DNA of 64,000 nucleotides from positions 82,383 through 146,382 of the forward strand of contig CAYWVF010000001.1 in the NCBI GenBank assembly GCA_964461815.1, written 5' to 3'. Positions within the stretch are counted from its first letter, which is position 1, and every line of letters begins with the position of its first letter. Of the stretch, positions 34,294 to 42,881 are shown in pieces. The position numbers and the translations under genes are program-made. The DNA is from JAAZBA01 sp964461815 (GTDB lineage: Bacteria > Bacillota > Clostridia > Oscillospirales > QAMX01). A model generated the notes under the pieces. The model was not told the origin of the DNA, did no database searches, and saw only the letters and a program-made list of their open reading frames with translations.

Positions 34294-34557
34294 ATGTTTT
34301 CAAAAGAAGTACTTGTCAATAATCAGGTAGGACTCTATGCGCGTCCGGCAACGTTTTTTATTCAGAAGGCAAACGAATTCAAGAGTACGGTTTGGGTAGA
34401 AAAGGAAGAGCGACGTGTAAACGCTAAAAGCCTTCTCGGTATTCTCTCCCTTGGTATTACCCGTGGAACAACGATGACGATTATTGCCGAAGGAAGCGAT
34501 GAGCAGGAAGCTGTTATGGCTCTGGTAGAGCTTGTATCATCTAATTTTAATGAGTAG
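34294..34557 (+). CDS. HPr-like (Crh-type) protein with Tyr15 in place of the catalytic His
   Basis: An 87-residue HPr-fold protein. The active-site block reads VGLYARPATFF: Tyr is at position 15, where sugar-PTS HPr has the phospho-accepting His. The HPr kinase site Ser46 and its context (VNAKSLLGILSLGI) are kept. Bacillus Crh is the known precedent (Gln15, Ser46), acting only in catabolite repression, not sugar transport. The start at 34294 (not the ATG at 34288) is 8 bp from GGGAG, which restores exact HPr numbering. It is a monocistronic-looking unit between mutS2 and uvrC with its own terminator. Confidence 0.88.
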   Translation: MFSKEVLVNNQVGLYARPATFFIQKANEFKSTVWVEKEERRVNAKSLLGILSLGITRGTTMTIIAEGSDEQEAVMALVELVSSNFNE

Positions 34558-34587
34558 TTTCCATAGCTTGAAGCTATTAGCAGCAAG

Positions 34588-34618
34588 AAGAGACGGGGTT
34601 ATCCCTCGTCTCTTTTTG
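34588..34618 (+). terminator. Terminator of the HPr-like gene
   Basis: Stem AGAGACGGGG / CCCTCGTCTCT with loop TTAT, followed by TTTTT. Confidence 0.75.
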
Positions 34619-34807
34619 ATGTCTGATAAAAGTTATGTATATGCGTGATATTATGCATAAAATACCACCGCTGCACTCTATGTGCGTCGTGGAACGTTAT
34701 TTTACATTTTATACCAATATCTGCAATATTTAGTGTGGCAAAAAAATGAAATATCCGATATCTTGTGGTTTAAAGCTAAAAAAATTACAATTTGATTACA
34801 AAATATA

Positions 34808-34836
34808 TTGACGTGGAACATTTTTTGGTGTACAAT
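34808..34836 (+). promoter_or_regulatory. Sigma-A-type promoter of the uvrC operon
   Basis: TTGACG (34808-34813), 17-bp spacer, TACAAT (34831-34836). The rest of the 324-bp gap between the HPr-like gene and uvrC is A/T-rich with no other structure that I can support. Confidence 0.65.
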
Positions 34837-34881
34837 AAAGAATGTATAATGTCGGTTTTCTGAGTGCGGAGAAAACAGAAA

Positions 34882-36741
34882 ATGAATATTGATGAATTAA
34901 GAAAAAAAGCCGCAGATCTGCCGCAGAATCCCGGAGTTTACATGATGAAAAATGTAAACAAAGAGGTGATCTACGTCGGAAAGGCTAAAATACTGCGAAA
35001 TAGAGTATCCAGCTATTTCCAGAACACATCGAGACATACTCCAAAGGTAGCGGCAATGGTAAGAGCTGTACGCAGCTTTGAGGTTATCATAACCGATACA
35101 GAGTTTGAAGCACTGGTGCTTGAAAATAACTTTATAAAGTTTTACAGTCCGAAGTACAATATTCTGTTGAAGGATGATAAGGGATATCCTTATATTCGCG
35201 TCAGCAATACCGCATACCCCGATTATACAGTCGTAGCGAAGCCGTCAGATGACGGAGCTCGCTATTTCGGACCGTATAACGGCAGGACAGTTGCTTTTGA
35301 GGTTATCAATACCGTGAAGGAGACTCTCGGAATACCGAACTGTAAGAAGCGTTTTCCAAGAGATATAGGCAGATCGAGAGCATGTATAAACAAGGAGATA
35401 GGGCGCTGTATAGGGCTTTGTGAGGGCGAGATTCCTTACGAAGAATACAGAAAGCTGATAGATGAATCACTGATGCTGCTTAAGGGCGAAAGTGAGAAGC
35501 TCGAGGATAAGCTGAGAAGCGAGATGGAGACTGCGGCTGAAAAGCTTGAATTCGAGCATGCCGCAAAGCTTCGAGATAAGCTCCGTGCAGTTGAGAAGCT
35601 GAGACAAAAGCAGAAGGTGACAGATGCGAAAACTCCCGATATAGATATAATTTGTGCATATGTCGGAGAGGTAAAGGGTTGCATAGTCGTACTGCATTAT
35701 GTCAACGGAATGCTGCTGGGAAAGGATATAGAGCTGTTGGACGGAGGTCTGGAGGAGGATGACATTCCTACTGCGATAGAGGAATTTATAACACAGTTTT
35801 ATCGCAGAGATATCCATATACCGTTCGATATAGCACTGTCTCATGACATTCCGAATGATGAGCTGCTGGAGCAATGGCTTCGCAGCAAGGCAGGACGAAA
35901 GGTAAGTATTTTTACTCCGAAGCGCGGAGAAAAGAAAAGACTGGTGGAGCTTGCATATGCGAATGCAATGGATGAAGCCAGACGTGCGACGGCAAAGGAG
36001 GAGCGCAGTGCAAAGGTGCTCGAATTGCTGAAAAGCACGGCATCGCTTTCCGAAGTTCCGATGAGGATAGAAGCTTATGATATATCCAATACTGCCGGAA
36101 GCGGAAACGTAGGTGCTATGATAGTTCTTGAAAACGGCAGGTTTAAGAAAAAGGACTACAGAAAGTTTAAAATAAAAACGATCGTCGGACAGGATGATTA
36201 CGGCTCCATGCGAGAGGTGCTGCTGAGACGATTCGGTGAGCTTGAGGGTAAGGACGAGAGCTTTAAAAATATGCCGCAGCTCATATTGATGGACGGCGGT
36301 ACGGCACATGTTGGTGTGGCAGTTGATGTTTTAGCAAGGCTCGGGATAAAATGTGATGTTTTGGGCATGGTAAAGGATGACAAGCATCGCACGAGAGCTT
36401 TGGTAGATGTAAGCGGAAATGAGCTTGGCATAGAGACTAAGCCTGCACTGTATAGCTTTATAGGTACGATACAGGAGGAGGTACACCGATTTGCGATCAA
36501 ATATCACAAGGAAGTGAGAAGCAAAGCTGCCGTAAGCTCAAGCCTTGACAGCATTCCGAATATAGGGCCGGAGCGCAGGCGGCTGTTGCTGCGTGAATTT
36601 AAAACTGTTGAGAAGATAAAGAACGCAGAGCTTGAGGAGCTGGAAAACGTATTGCCGGCAAACGCTGCACGCAGTGTTTATGACCATTATCATCTCGGAA
36701 CAAATGAAAATAAGAACAAAAAGGATAATTCTGAATTATGA
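34882..36741 (+). CDS. uvrC: Excinuclease ABC subunit C
   Basis: A 619-residue nucleotide excision repair endonuclease that makes both incisions with UvrA/UvrB. It has an N-terminal GIY-YIG domain (PGVYMMKN, VIYVGKAK), a UVR helical segment near residue 200-240 (EFEHAAKLRDKLRAVEKL), the RNase H-like C-nuclease (IEAYDISNTAGS, DDYGSMREVLLRRF, LILMDGG) and HhH repeats (SIPNIGPERRRLLLREF). A GTG at 34864 gives six extra residues; the ATG at 34882 is preferred. Its stop overlaps the start of rsmD (ATGA). Confidence 0.95.
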   Translation: MNIDELRKKAADLPQNPGVYMMKNVNKEVIYVGKAKILRNRVSSYFQNTSRHTPKVAAMVRAVRSFEVIITDTEFEALVLENNFIKFYSPKYNILLKDDKGYPYIRVSNTAYPDYTVVAKPSDDGARYFGPYNGRTVAFEVINTVKETLGIPNCKKRFPRDIGRSRACINKEIGRCIGLCEGEIPYEEYRKLIDESLMLLKGESEKLEDKLRSEMETAAEKLEFEHAAKLRDKLRAVEKLRQKQKVTDAKTPDIDIICAYVGEVKGCIVVLHYVNGMLLGKDIELLDGGLEEDDIPTAIEEFITQFYRRDIHIPFDIALSHDIPNDELLEQWLRSKAGRKVSIFTPKRGEKKRLVELAYANAMDEARRATAKEERSAKVLELLKSTASLSEVPMRIEAYDISNTAGSGNVGAMIVLENGRFKKKDYRKFKIKTIVGQDDYGSMREVLLRRFGELEGKDESFKNMPQLILMDGGTAHVGVAVDVLARLGIKCDVLGMVKDDKHRTRALVDVSGNELGIETKPALYSFIGTIQEEVHRFAIKYHKEVRSKAAVSSSLDSIPNIGPERRRLLLREFKTVEKIKNAELEELENVLPANAARSVYDHYHLGTNENKNKKDNSEL

Positions 36742-37307
36742 GAATAATAACCGGAAGCGCAAGAGGAATGAAGCTTAAAAGCGTAGAGGGAATGGATACA
36801 CGTCCGACTTCCGATAGGACAAAGGAATCCATATTTAACATAATCCAATTTGATATCGAGGGACGTAATGTGCTGGATCTATTTGCAGGTACGGGGCAGA
36901 TGGGACTTGAAGCACTGAGCCGAGGTGCGCTTACTGCGGATTTTGTGGATATACGTCAGGATTGTGTAAAGGTGATACGCGAAAACGTAGAAAAAACAGG
37001 CTTTAAAGATAGATGCAAGGTAACACTGGGCGATTATGAATCGTATCTGATGCGATCAAAGCCGGAAAGCTACGGACTGATCTTTTTAGATCCTCCGTAT
37101 GGTAATGGATTTATGCAGAGGGCACTGGATATTATAGCAAAGCGTGACATCCTCAAGACAGGTGGACTTATACTTTGCGAGGGTATCAAAACAGAAGAAA
37201 TGCCTGAGCTTCCGATACCGTATGAGCGTGGAAGAGAGTATATATACGGTAAATCCAGGATACAGCTTTATATAAAAAAAGCACTGCATGAGGATGGTGA
37301 TAATTAA
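36738..37307 (+). CDS. rsmD: 16S rRNA (guanine966-N2)-methyltransferase
   Basis: A 189-residue SAM-dependent methyltransferase for G966 of 16S rRNA. The SAM loop is LDLFAGTGQMGLEALSRGA and the catalytic loop DPPYG is of the NPPY class. The N-terminal MRIITGSARGMKL and RPTSDRTKESIFNI are family hallmarks. It is coupled to uvrC and followed with no gap by coaD, the conserved rsmD-coaD pair of Firmicutes. Confidence 0.93.
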   Translation: MRIITGSARGMKLKSVEGMDTRPTSDRTKESIFNIIQFDIEGRNVLDLFAGTGQMGLEALSRGALTADFVDIRQDCVKVIRENVEKTGFKDRCKVTLGDYESYLMRSKPESYGLIFLDPPYGNGFMQRALDIIAKRDILKTGGLILCEGIKTEEMPELPIPYERGREYIYGKSRIQLYIKKALHEDGDN

Positions 37308-37817
37308 GTGACCAGAACGGCAGTGTATCCGGGCAGCTTTGATCCGGTGACAAACGGACATTTGGATATAATTATCCGTGCAGCGGGTATGTTTGATAAG
37401 CTCGTTATAGGCGTGCTTGTAAACTCGAGTAAGAAGCCGGTATTCACAGCTGAGGAACGTGTAGAGCTTCTCAGAAAGGCGATACCGAGGATCCCCGGTT
37501 GCCAGATCGAAGTCAGAAGCTTCGAGGGCTTACTTGCGGATTTTGTAACTCAGGTGGGTGCTGTGACGATAGTCAAGGGCTTGAGAGCTGTATCGGATTT
37601 CGAGTATGAATTTCAGATGGCTCTTGCAAACAGAAAGATAAATCATAAAATAGATACTATCTTCCTCATGACGAGCGACAGATATATGTATTTGAGCTCA
37701 AGTATCGTAAAAGAGATCGGCAGATACGGTGGAGATATAAGCGATTTCGTGCCGAAAGCGGTACTTGCAGATGTAGAGAAAAAATTGATCGTAAAAACGA
37801 GAGAAAGGAATGTATAA
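37308..37817 (+). CDS. coaD: Pantetheine-phosphate adenylyltransferase
   Basis: A 169-residue nucleotidyltransferase making dephospho-CoA from 4'-phosphopantetheine and ATP. The HIGH-like motif is YPGSFDPVTNGHLDI, and the second signature is SSSIVKEIGRYGGDI. It begins with GTG immediately after the rsmD stop codon, behind AGGATGGTGA. Length is normal (about 160). Confidence 0.95.
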   Translation: MTRTAVYPGSFDPVTNGHLDIIIRAAGMFDKLVIGVLVNSSKKPVFTAEERVELLRKAIPRIPGCQIEVRSFEGLLADFVTQVGAVTIVKGLRAVSDFEYEFQMALANRKINHKIDTIFLMTSDRYMYLSSSIVKEIGRYGGDISDFVPKAVLADVEKKLIVKTRERNV

Positions 37818-37820
37818 AAT

Positions 37821-38288
37821 ATGGCAGGCGGAATCGACGAATTACTTGATGTGTTATATGGAATGGTAGAGGAGGCATGGTCCATACCGCTCGGTAAGGA
37901 CAAATGTGTTATAGAAAGAGAAAAAGTACTTGACCTGCTTGATGAGATCAGAGGAAATCTTCCGAATGAGATCAAGGCTGCAAGAGAAATCGTTGAAAAG
38001 CGCAATGAGATCGTAGCTGCCGGTAAGAAGGAAGCAGACTCACTGAAGCTTCAGTCCGAGGAAAAAGCAAGACAAATACTTAACCAGAATGAGATCGTTA
38101 TCAAAGCCAAGGAAAAGGCTAATGAGATCATAAATGTATCGGAAGCAAAGTCCAGAGATCTTAAGGTCGCAGCAAGTACATATTGTGATGATGTCCTCAA
38201 GCAGACGGAGGACAGCGTAAATGATACACTTGCCGAAATAAAAAAGCTGCGTGCTCAGCTGAAAAATGCGTTGTCCGGAGAAAGATAA
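37821..38288 (+). CDS. Coiled-coil protein, DivIVA/ATPase-subunit-like
   Basis: A 155-residue soluble protein. After a short N-terminal region (IDELLDVLYGMVEEAWSIP), nearly everything from residue 40 onward is a charged heptad-rich coiled coil (EIVEKRNEIVAAGKKEADSL and beyond). Similar proteins sit at this place, between coaD and the dcw cluster, in many Clostridia and are annotated only as 'ATPase' or hypothetical. A role in cell shape or division scaffolding is an inference from location only. Confidence 0.75.
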   Translation: MAGGIDELLDVLYGMVEEAWSIPLGKDKCVIEREKVLDLLDEIRGNLPNEIKAAREIVEKRNEIVAAGKKEADSLKLQSEEKARQILNQNEIVIKAKEKANEIINVSEAKSRDLKVAASTYCDDVLKQTEDSVNDTLAEIKKLRAQLKNALSGER

Positions 38289-38383
38289 TCACCGTTGAAA
38301 TAATAATTTGCGGAACCAAGACATTTTTCATGTATTTCTGTATTTTGTTATCAAAAAATAAATGTAAAAAATAAAAAAAACTA

Positions 38384-38412
38384 TTGCAATTCCGTTATAA
38401 AGTAGGTATAAT
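38384..38412 (+). promoter_or_regulatory. mraZ (dcw cluster) promoter
   Basis: TTGCAA (38384-38389), 17-bp spacer, TATAAT (38407-38412). The predicted transcription start (about 38419) lies at the edge of the MraZ repeat box. Confidence 0.75.
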
Positions 38413-38423
38413 ATAAGTGCGCC

Positions 38424-38453
38424 GTGGTGATAAGTGGTGAAAAGTGGGGCGCA
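38424..38453 (+). promoter_or_regulatory. MraZ operator: three GTGG direct repeats
   Basis: Direct repeats GTGGTGATAA, GTGGTGAAAA and GTGGGGCGCA, exactly 10 bp apart, between the -10 box and mraZ. This is the arrangement of MraZ binding repeats (GTGG/TGGG units, one helical turn spacing) known from other bacteria and implies autoregulation of the dcw operon. A partial fourth unit (ATGGCGG) follows. Confidence 0.8.
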
Positions 38454-38470
38454 GATGGCGGTGACTACTT

Positions 38471-38893
38471 GTGACGGGAGAGTTTTTCCACAATATGGAT
38501 GAAAAAGGCCGCGTTTTCTTTCCGGCAAAGCTGAGAGAGGACGTAGGTGAGAGCTTCTATGTCACAAAGGGTCTGGATGGATGTCTGTTTGTGTACTCCA
38601 ATGAGAACTGGTCACTGCTTGAGGACAAGCTTCGAGCACTGCCATTATCCAAAGCCAGAAATCTTCAGAGGTTTTTCCTTTCGGGTGCAGTGCAGTGTCA
38701 GTGTGATAGCCATGGGCGTATACTTATACCTTCAAATTTAAGGGAATATGCGTCACTTGAAAAAGAGGTTTGTATAACCGGGGTTGTAGATAGAGCTGAG
38801 ATCTGGAATGCTGACAAGTGGAGAGATATAAATAAAGAAATATGCGATAATCCTGAAGAAATCGCAAAAGTAATGGAAGAATTGGGATTTTAA
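38471..38893 (+). CDS. mraZ: Transcriptional regulator MraZ
   Basis: A 140-residue double SpoVT-AbrB-like domain protein (first DEKGRVFFPAKLRED, second DSHGRILIPSNLREY) that forms ring-shaped DNA-binding oligomers and represses the dcw operon. It begins with GTG 38471 (MTGEFFHNMDEKGR matches the family N-terminus) behind GGTGA. Repeats in front of it fit autoregulation. The stop is directly followed by rsmH. Confidence 0.93.
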   Translation: MTGEFFHNMDEKGRVFFPAKLREDVGESFYVTKGLDGCLFVYSNENWSLLEDKLRALPLSKARNLQRFFLSGAVQCQCDSHGRILIPSNLREYASLEKEVCITGVVDRAEIWNADKWRDINKEICDNPEEIAKVMEELGF

Positions 38894-39829
38894 ATGGAGC
38901 AGATGACTCATATCTCAGTGCTGAGGGAAGAAAGTATCGAGGCTTTGAATATCAGAAGCGACGGTACATATGTTGATGCGACACTGGGCGGCGGCGGACA
39001 CAGCCGTGAAATACTCAAAAGACTTGATACAGGCCGTCTTTACGCAATAGATCGTGACGATTATGCAATAAACCGTGCAAAGACGGAGCTTAAGGAATTT
39101 GAAGACAGGCTGACGCTGATAAAAAGTGATTTCAGATACATAAAAGAGCGTCTCGAGGAGATAAACGCTCCCGCACCGGATGGAATATTGTTCGATCTCG
39201 GTGTTTCCTCATTCCAGCTTGACGATGCCGACAGAGGCTTTTCGTATATGCATGACGCACGTTTGGACATGCGAATGGACAGAGAAGGCAGTCGCAGCGC
39301 ATGGGATGTTGTGAACAGCACACCTGTACGTGAGCTCGCAAGGATCATATTTGATTACGGCGAAGAGCGTTACGGCAATCAGATAGCAAATGCTATCGAC
39401 AAAGCCAGAAGCGTTAAGTCTATAGACACGACGTTTGAGCTTGCGGATATAATAAAGAACGCAATGCCGGCACAGGCAAAAAAGGAAAAGCAGCATCCGG
39501 CGAAGCGCACATTTCAGGCAATAAGGATCGAGGTAAACGATGAGCTTTCGGCAGTATCGGAGGCCATTGAAAAAGCGGTAGATATACTGGCACCGAACGG
39601 ACGTATAGCGGTAATAACATTTCATTCGCTTGAAGACAGGATCGTAAAAAGAGCATTTGCTCAGATGGCGAAGGGATGTATATGTCCGAGTGATTTTCCG
39701 CAGTGTGTCTGTGGTATCAAGCCGAAGATCAGACTTGTAAATTCTAAGCCCTATGTACCGTCCGATGACGAGATCGAGATGAATCCGCGCTCAAGAAGTG
39801 CAAAATTAAGAGTGGCTGAAAGGTTATAA
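38894..39829 (+). CDS. rsmH: 16S rRNA (cytosine1402-N4)-methyltransferase
   Basis: A 311-residue SAM methyltransferase (MraW). The SAM loop is YVDATLGGGGHSREIL, with DLGVSSFQLD and the C-terminal FHSLEDRIVKR typical. It is translationally coupled to mraZ (start right after the stop). Length fits the family. Confidence 0.95.
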   Translation: MEQMTHISVLREESIEALNIRSDGTYVDATLGGGGHSREILKRLDTGRLYAIDRDDYAINRAKTELKEFEDRLTLIKSDFRYIKERLEEINAPAPDGILFDLGVSSFQLDDADRGFSYMHDARLDMRMDREGSRSAWDVVNSTPVRELARIIFDYGEERYGNQIANAIDKARSVKSIDTTFELADIIKNAMPAQAKKEKQHPAKRTFQAIRIEVNDELSAVSEAIEKAVDILAPNGRIAVITFHSLEDRIVKRAFAQMAKGCICPSDFPQCVCGIKPKIRLVNSKPYVPSDDEIEMNPRSRSAKLRVAERL

Positions 39830-39851
39830 CCTTTATTTGGAGGGAAATGTA

Positions 39852-40415
39852 ATGGCATATGCCGACAATACAGCAAGAATAGAAGACAATCTTAATAATG
39901 TAGACCCGACTTCGTCGAGCGGAAACGTAGCCTACGATCTATCAAGATTTGATAGACGAAGAGTAGTGCGTGAAGCTGTAGAGCTTGAGAGGCAGGAAGC
40001 ACAGGAGTTAAAAAAGCCTGTCAGAGCGCCGATGCCAAAGGCAAGGATATCGTATATGACGATACTTAGCTATTGCGCGGTAGCTGCTATAGCCATAGCG
40101 ATGCTTATGAGCTACGTTGGACTTCTGGAGCTAACGGATCAGACTTCTACGAAGAAAGAAGAGCTTGAGGTTCTTCAAAATGAAAATATAAGACTGAATG
40201 CAGAAATGGAAAAACGCTACAGTCTCGGTGATATAGAAGCTTATGCTACTAACACACTGGGAATGGTAAAGGCTGACCGCAGTCAGGTTGAGTACATAGA
40301 GCTGGACAGCCCGGATACGATCACGATGATGACGCCTGAGGAAAATGGTAATCTGGCGTATAGTCTTTCCGGATTTGTTAAAAGCCTGAACGCCGCACTT
40401 TCGAATCTGAGATAA
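39852..40415 (+). CDS. ftsL: Cell division protein FtsL (septum formation initiator type)
   Basis: A 187-residue single-pass protein. There is an unusually long cytoplasmic N-terminus of about 75 residues, one helix near 77-95 (TILSYCAVAAIAIAMLMSY) and an extracytoplasmic leucine-zipper coil (EELEVLQNENIRLNAEMEKR) ending in the FtsL-like ...IEAYATNTLGMVK. It partners FtsQ/DivIB and the PBP to activate septal synthesis. The ATG at 39852 has GGAGGG at 7 bp; a TTG at 39837 would be out of register with the ribosome site. Assignment rests on fold, length and position, because FtsL is poorly conserved. Confidence 0.8.
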   Translation: MAYADNTARIEDNLNNVDPTSSSGNVAYDLSRFDRRRVVREAVELERQEAQELKKPVRAPMPKARISYMTILSYCAVAAIAIAMLMSYVGLLELTDQTSTKKEELEVLQNENIRLNAEMEKRYSLGDIEAYATNTLGMVKADRSQVEYIELDSPDTITMMTPEENGNLAYSLSGFVKSLNAALSNLR

Positions 40416-40565
40416 AAGTTTTGATTATAAAACGGCGGGAGCATTCATAATTATATATAGGAGAATGAAGGAGTGGGGGAATAAAACACAGGAATATCCT
40501 GGGTGTTATGCTTCTGCTCCAATGTTTTTATATAGCGGAGCATGAGAGGAGTGCGAAGATAAAAG

Positions 40566-42842
40566 TTGAAAAAGAGAAAGCCCGTAACAACTACCTCTGT
40601 ATTCAGAAGGACGTTGTTTTTATTGGTTATGTTCGGCATAGTGACGTTTTTTGCCGTAACTGCGAAGCTGTTTCAGGTTCAAATGGTTGATTATGAGCAA
40701 TATCAGCAGAAGGCTGTGGCACAGCAGACGAGAAATGAAATAATCACTCCTTCAAGAGGTGTGATATATGATAGAAACATGAAGGAGTTGGCAATAAGTG
40801 CCACCGTTGAAACCGTATCGATATCTCCTGTCGATATAGTAGATTATGAAAAGGATAAAAAGTATACAAATCATGAAACAGCGAACCTTATAGCCGAGGG
40901 ACTTTCTAAGATACTTGACCTTGATTATGAGGAGGTCTATGAGAAAACACAAAAATCGGGAAGCTACCATCAATATATAAAGAGAAAGATAGAGAAAGAG
41001 GATGCCGACAAGGTAAGAGAATTTATAACTGAAAATGATCTGTCGAGCATGATACATCTTACAACGGATACAAAGCGTTACTATCCGTACGGCTCATTTG
41101 CATCACATCTTCTGGGCTTTTGCGGAACGGATAATAACGGATTGTACGGACTCGAATTACAGTATGATGAGTACCTGAGCGGCACACCGGGAAGAATAGT
41201 TGCGGCGAAGAATGCACGCGGCGTAGATATGCCTTTCCAGTATGAGCAATATTACGATGCCGAGGATGGGTACAGCCTTGTATTGACTATAGATGAGGTA
41301 GTACAGCACTATCTTGAAAAGCATCTTGAGTCTGCACTTGAAAATGCTCAGGCCGCAGCGGGTGTTTGTGGAATAGTTATGGATGTGACAAATGCAGAAA
41401 TACTTGGTATGGCAACGAAGCCGGACTATGATTTGAATGACCCGTTTAACATAGGCGATGAGAATATGGCATTACTTGAGGCTCTGACAGAGGAGGAAAG
41501 AGCTGCCGAGATCAAGACGATGCGTGAGAAAATGTGGATAAACAAGGCTATAAATGATACGTATGAGCCGGGTTCTGTATTTAAGATCATAACGGCTGCG
41601 ATGGCTGTAGAAGAGGATGTAATATCCGGCAATGACAGCTTTTATTGCAGCGGCTCTGTACAGATATTGGATCGTACAGTCGGATGCTGGAAGGATGCAG
41701 GTCATGGAGCGGAGACATTTGTCGATGGTATAAAAAACTCATGTAATCCTGTATTCATTGAGCTTGGTAACAGACTCGGTGCATCTACATTCTATAAATA
41801 TTTTAAAGCATTCGGATTTACACAGAAGACAGGTGTAGCTCTTCCCGGTGAAGCCGGTGGCTCCAGCGCACTTTATCACAGTGAGTCATATTTGTCAAGT
41901 GTTCCGGTAAGCCTTGCGGTTTCCACATTCGGACAGACGTTCAAGATCACACCGTTACAGATGATAACAGCTGTTTCGGCTGCCGTAAATGGAGGTACAT
42001 TATATCAGCCGAAGATAGTAAAGCAGGTTGTGGATTCAAACGGTACAGTGATCGAGAGCTATGATTCAAATGTAGTACGTCAGGTAGTGTCGGAGGAGAC
42101 ATCAAAGGTAATAAATGAGGCACTTGAAGAAGTAGTTACATCGGGTACAGGTACAAACGCCTATGTAGCAGGCTATAGAGTAGGCGGAAAGACAGGTACA
42201 ACTGTAAAAACAGAGACTAAGGATGAGTTTGGCGAAACAAAGCTGCGTATATCCTCATTCCTGGGCTTTGCACCTGCGGACGATCCTAAGATAGCAGTGT
42301 TGATACTTGTGGATGAGCCGACAACAGGAGTAACATCGGGAAATATGCTTGCAGCTCCTTATGTTGCAGCAGTTATAGAGGATGTGCTCCCGTACCTGGG
42401 CGTAGAGCCACAGTATACGGAGGAAGAGGAAAAGTCGATCGAAACAACGATACCCGACTTTACAGGCTTGACAAGAGCAAAGGCTGAAGAGCTTGCAAAT
42501 GAATATAAGCTTGAGTTTGAGTTTAAGGGAGACGGTGACGTTGTTACAGATCAGATGCCTGTAGCAGGTTCAATAGTACCGAGAGATGCGGGAACTATAA
42601 TATATATGGGTGGAGAAAGACCTAAACATACTCTTACTGTTCCGAACATTGAGGGAATGACATTAAAGGGTATACAGAAGCTACTGAAGGACTCATATTT
42701 GTATATAAGACCTCAGGGAGTAAATAAAAATGCACCGTTAACATTGTCGGTAAGTCAGGATCCGGCTTACGGAACGGTCGTCGAGGCAGGAACAGTCATT
42801 ACTGTAGACTTCCTTGATAACGGCAGCAGCGGAGCAGAATAA
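40566..42842 (+). CDS. Class B penicillin-binding transpeptidase with PASTA domains (FtsI/SpoVD)
   Basis: A 758-residue protein. It has an N-terminal transmembrane helix (TLFLLVMFGIVTFFAVTAKL), a PBP dimerisation domain (ITPSRGVIYDRNMKELA) and a transpeptidase domain with SVFK (EPGSVFKIITAAMAV), SCN (KNSCNPVF) and KTG (VGGKTGTT). Two C-terminal PASTA repeats follow (IPDFTGLTRAKAEEL and VPNIEGMTLKGIQKLL). It crosslinks septal peptidoglycan as the FtsW partner. It is the only PBP in this dcw cluster, so it may serve both division and spore cortex. The apparent start is TTG 40566, with AGAGGAG about 14 bp upstream, longer than ideal. Confidence 0.92.
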   Translation: MKKRKPVTTTSVFRRTLFLLVMFGIVTFFAVTAKLFQVQMVDYEQYQQKAVAQQTRNEIITPSRGVIYDRNMKELAISATVETVSISPVDIVDYEKDKKYTNHETANLIAEGLSKILDLDYEEVYEKTQKSGSYHQYIKRKIEKEDADKVREFITENDLSSMIHLTTDTKRYYPYGSFASHLLGFCGTDNNGLYGLELQYDEYLSGTPGRIVAAKNARGVDMPFQYEQYYDAEDGYSLVLTIDEVVQHYLEKHLESALENAQAAAGVCGIVMDVTNAEILGMATKPDYDLNDPFNIGDENMALLEALTEEERAAEIKTMREKMWINKAINDTYEPGSVFKIITAAMAVEEDVISGNDSFYCSGSVQILDRTVGCWKDAGHGAETFVDGIKNSCNPVFIELGNRLGASTFYKYFKAFGFTQKTGVALPGEAGGSSALYHSESYLSSVPVSLAVSTFGQTFKITPLQMITAVSAAVNGGTLYQPKIVKQVVDSNGTVIESYDSNVVRQVVSEETSKVINEALEEVVTSGTGTNAYVAGYRVGGKTGTTVKTETKDEFGETKLRISSFLGFAPADDPKIAVLILVDEPTTGVTSGNMLAAPYVAAVIEDVLPYLGVEPQYTEEEEKSIETTIPDFTGLTRAKAEELANEYKLEFEFKGDGDVVTDQMPVAGSIVPRDAGTIIYMGGERPKHTLTVPNIEGMTLKGIQKLLKDSYLYIRPQGVNKNAPLTLSVSQDPAYGTVVEAGTVITVDFLDNGSSGAE

Positions 42843-42881
42843 AGCAAACGGTATGAGATTCAGAAGGGAGAGCGTGGAGAA

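Noticed and set aside
35467..36309. 280-residue antisense frame over uvrC
   Set aside because: Shadow of uvrC with no recognisable protein features.
40508..40690. 60-residue frame ahead of the PBP gene
   Set aside because: Mostly overlaps the PBP start in another frame; no ribosome site and no recognisable motif.
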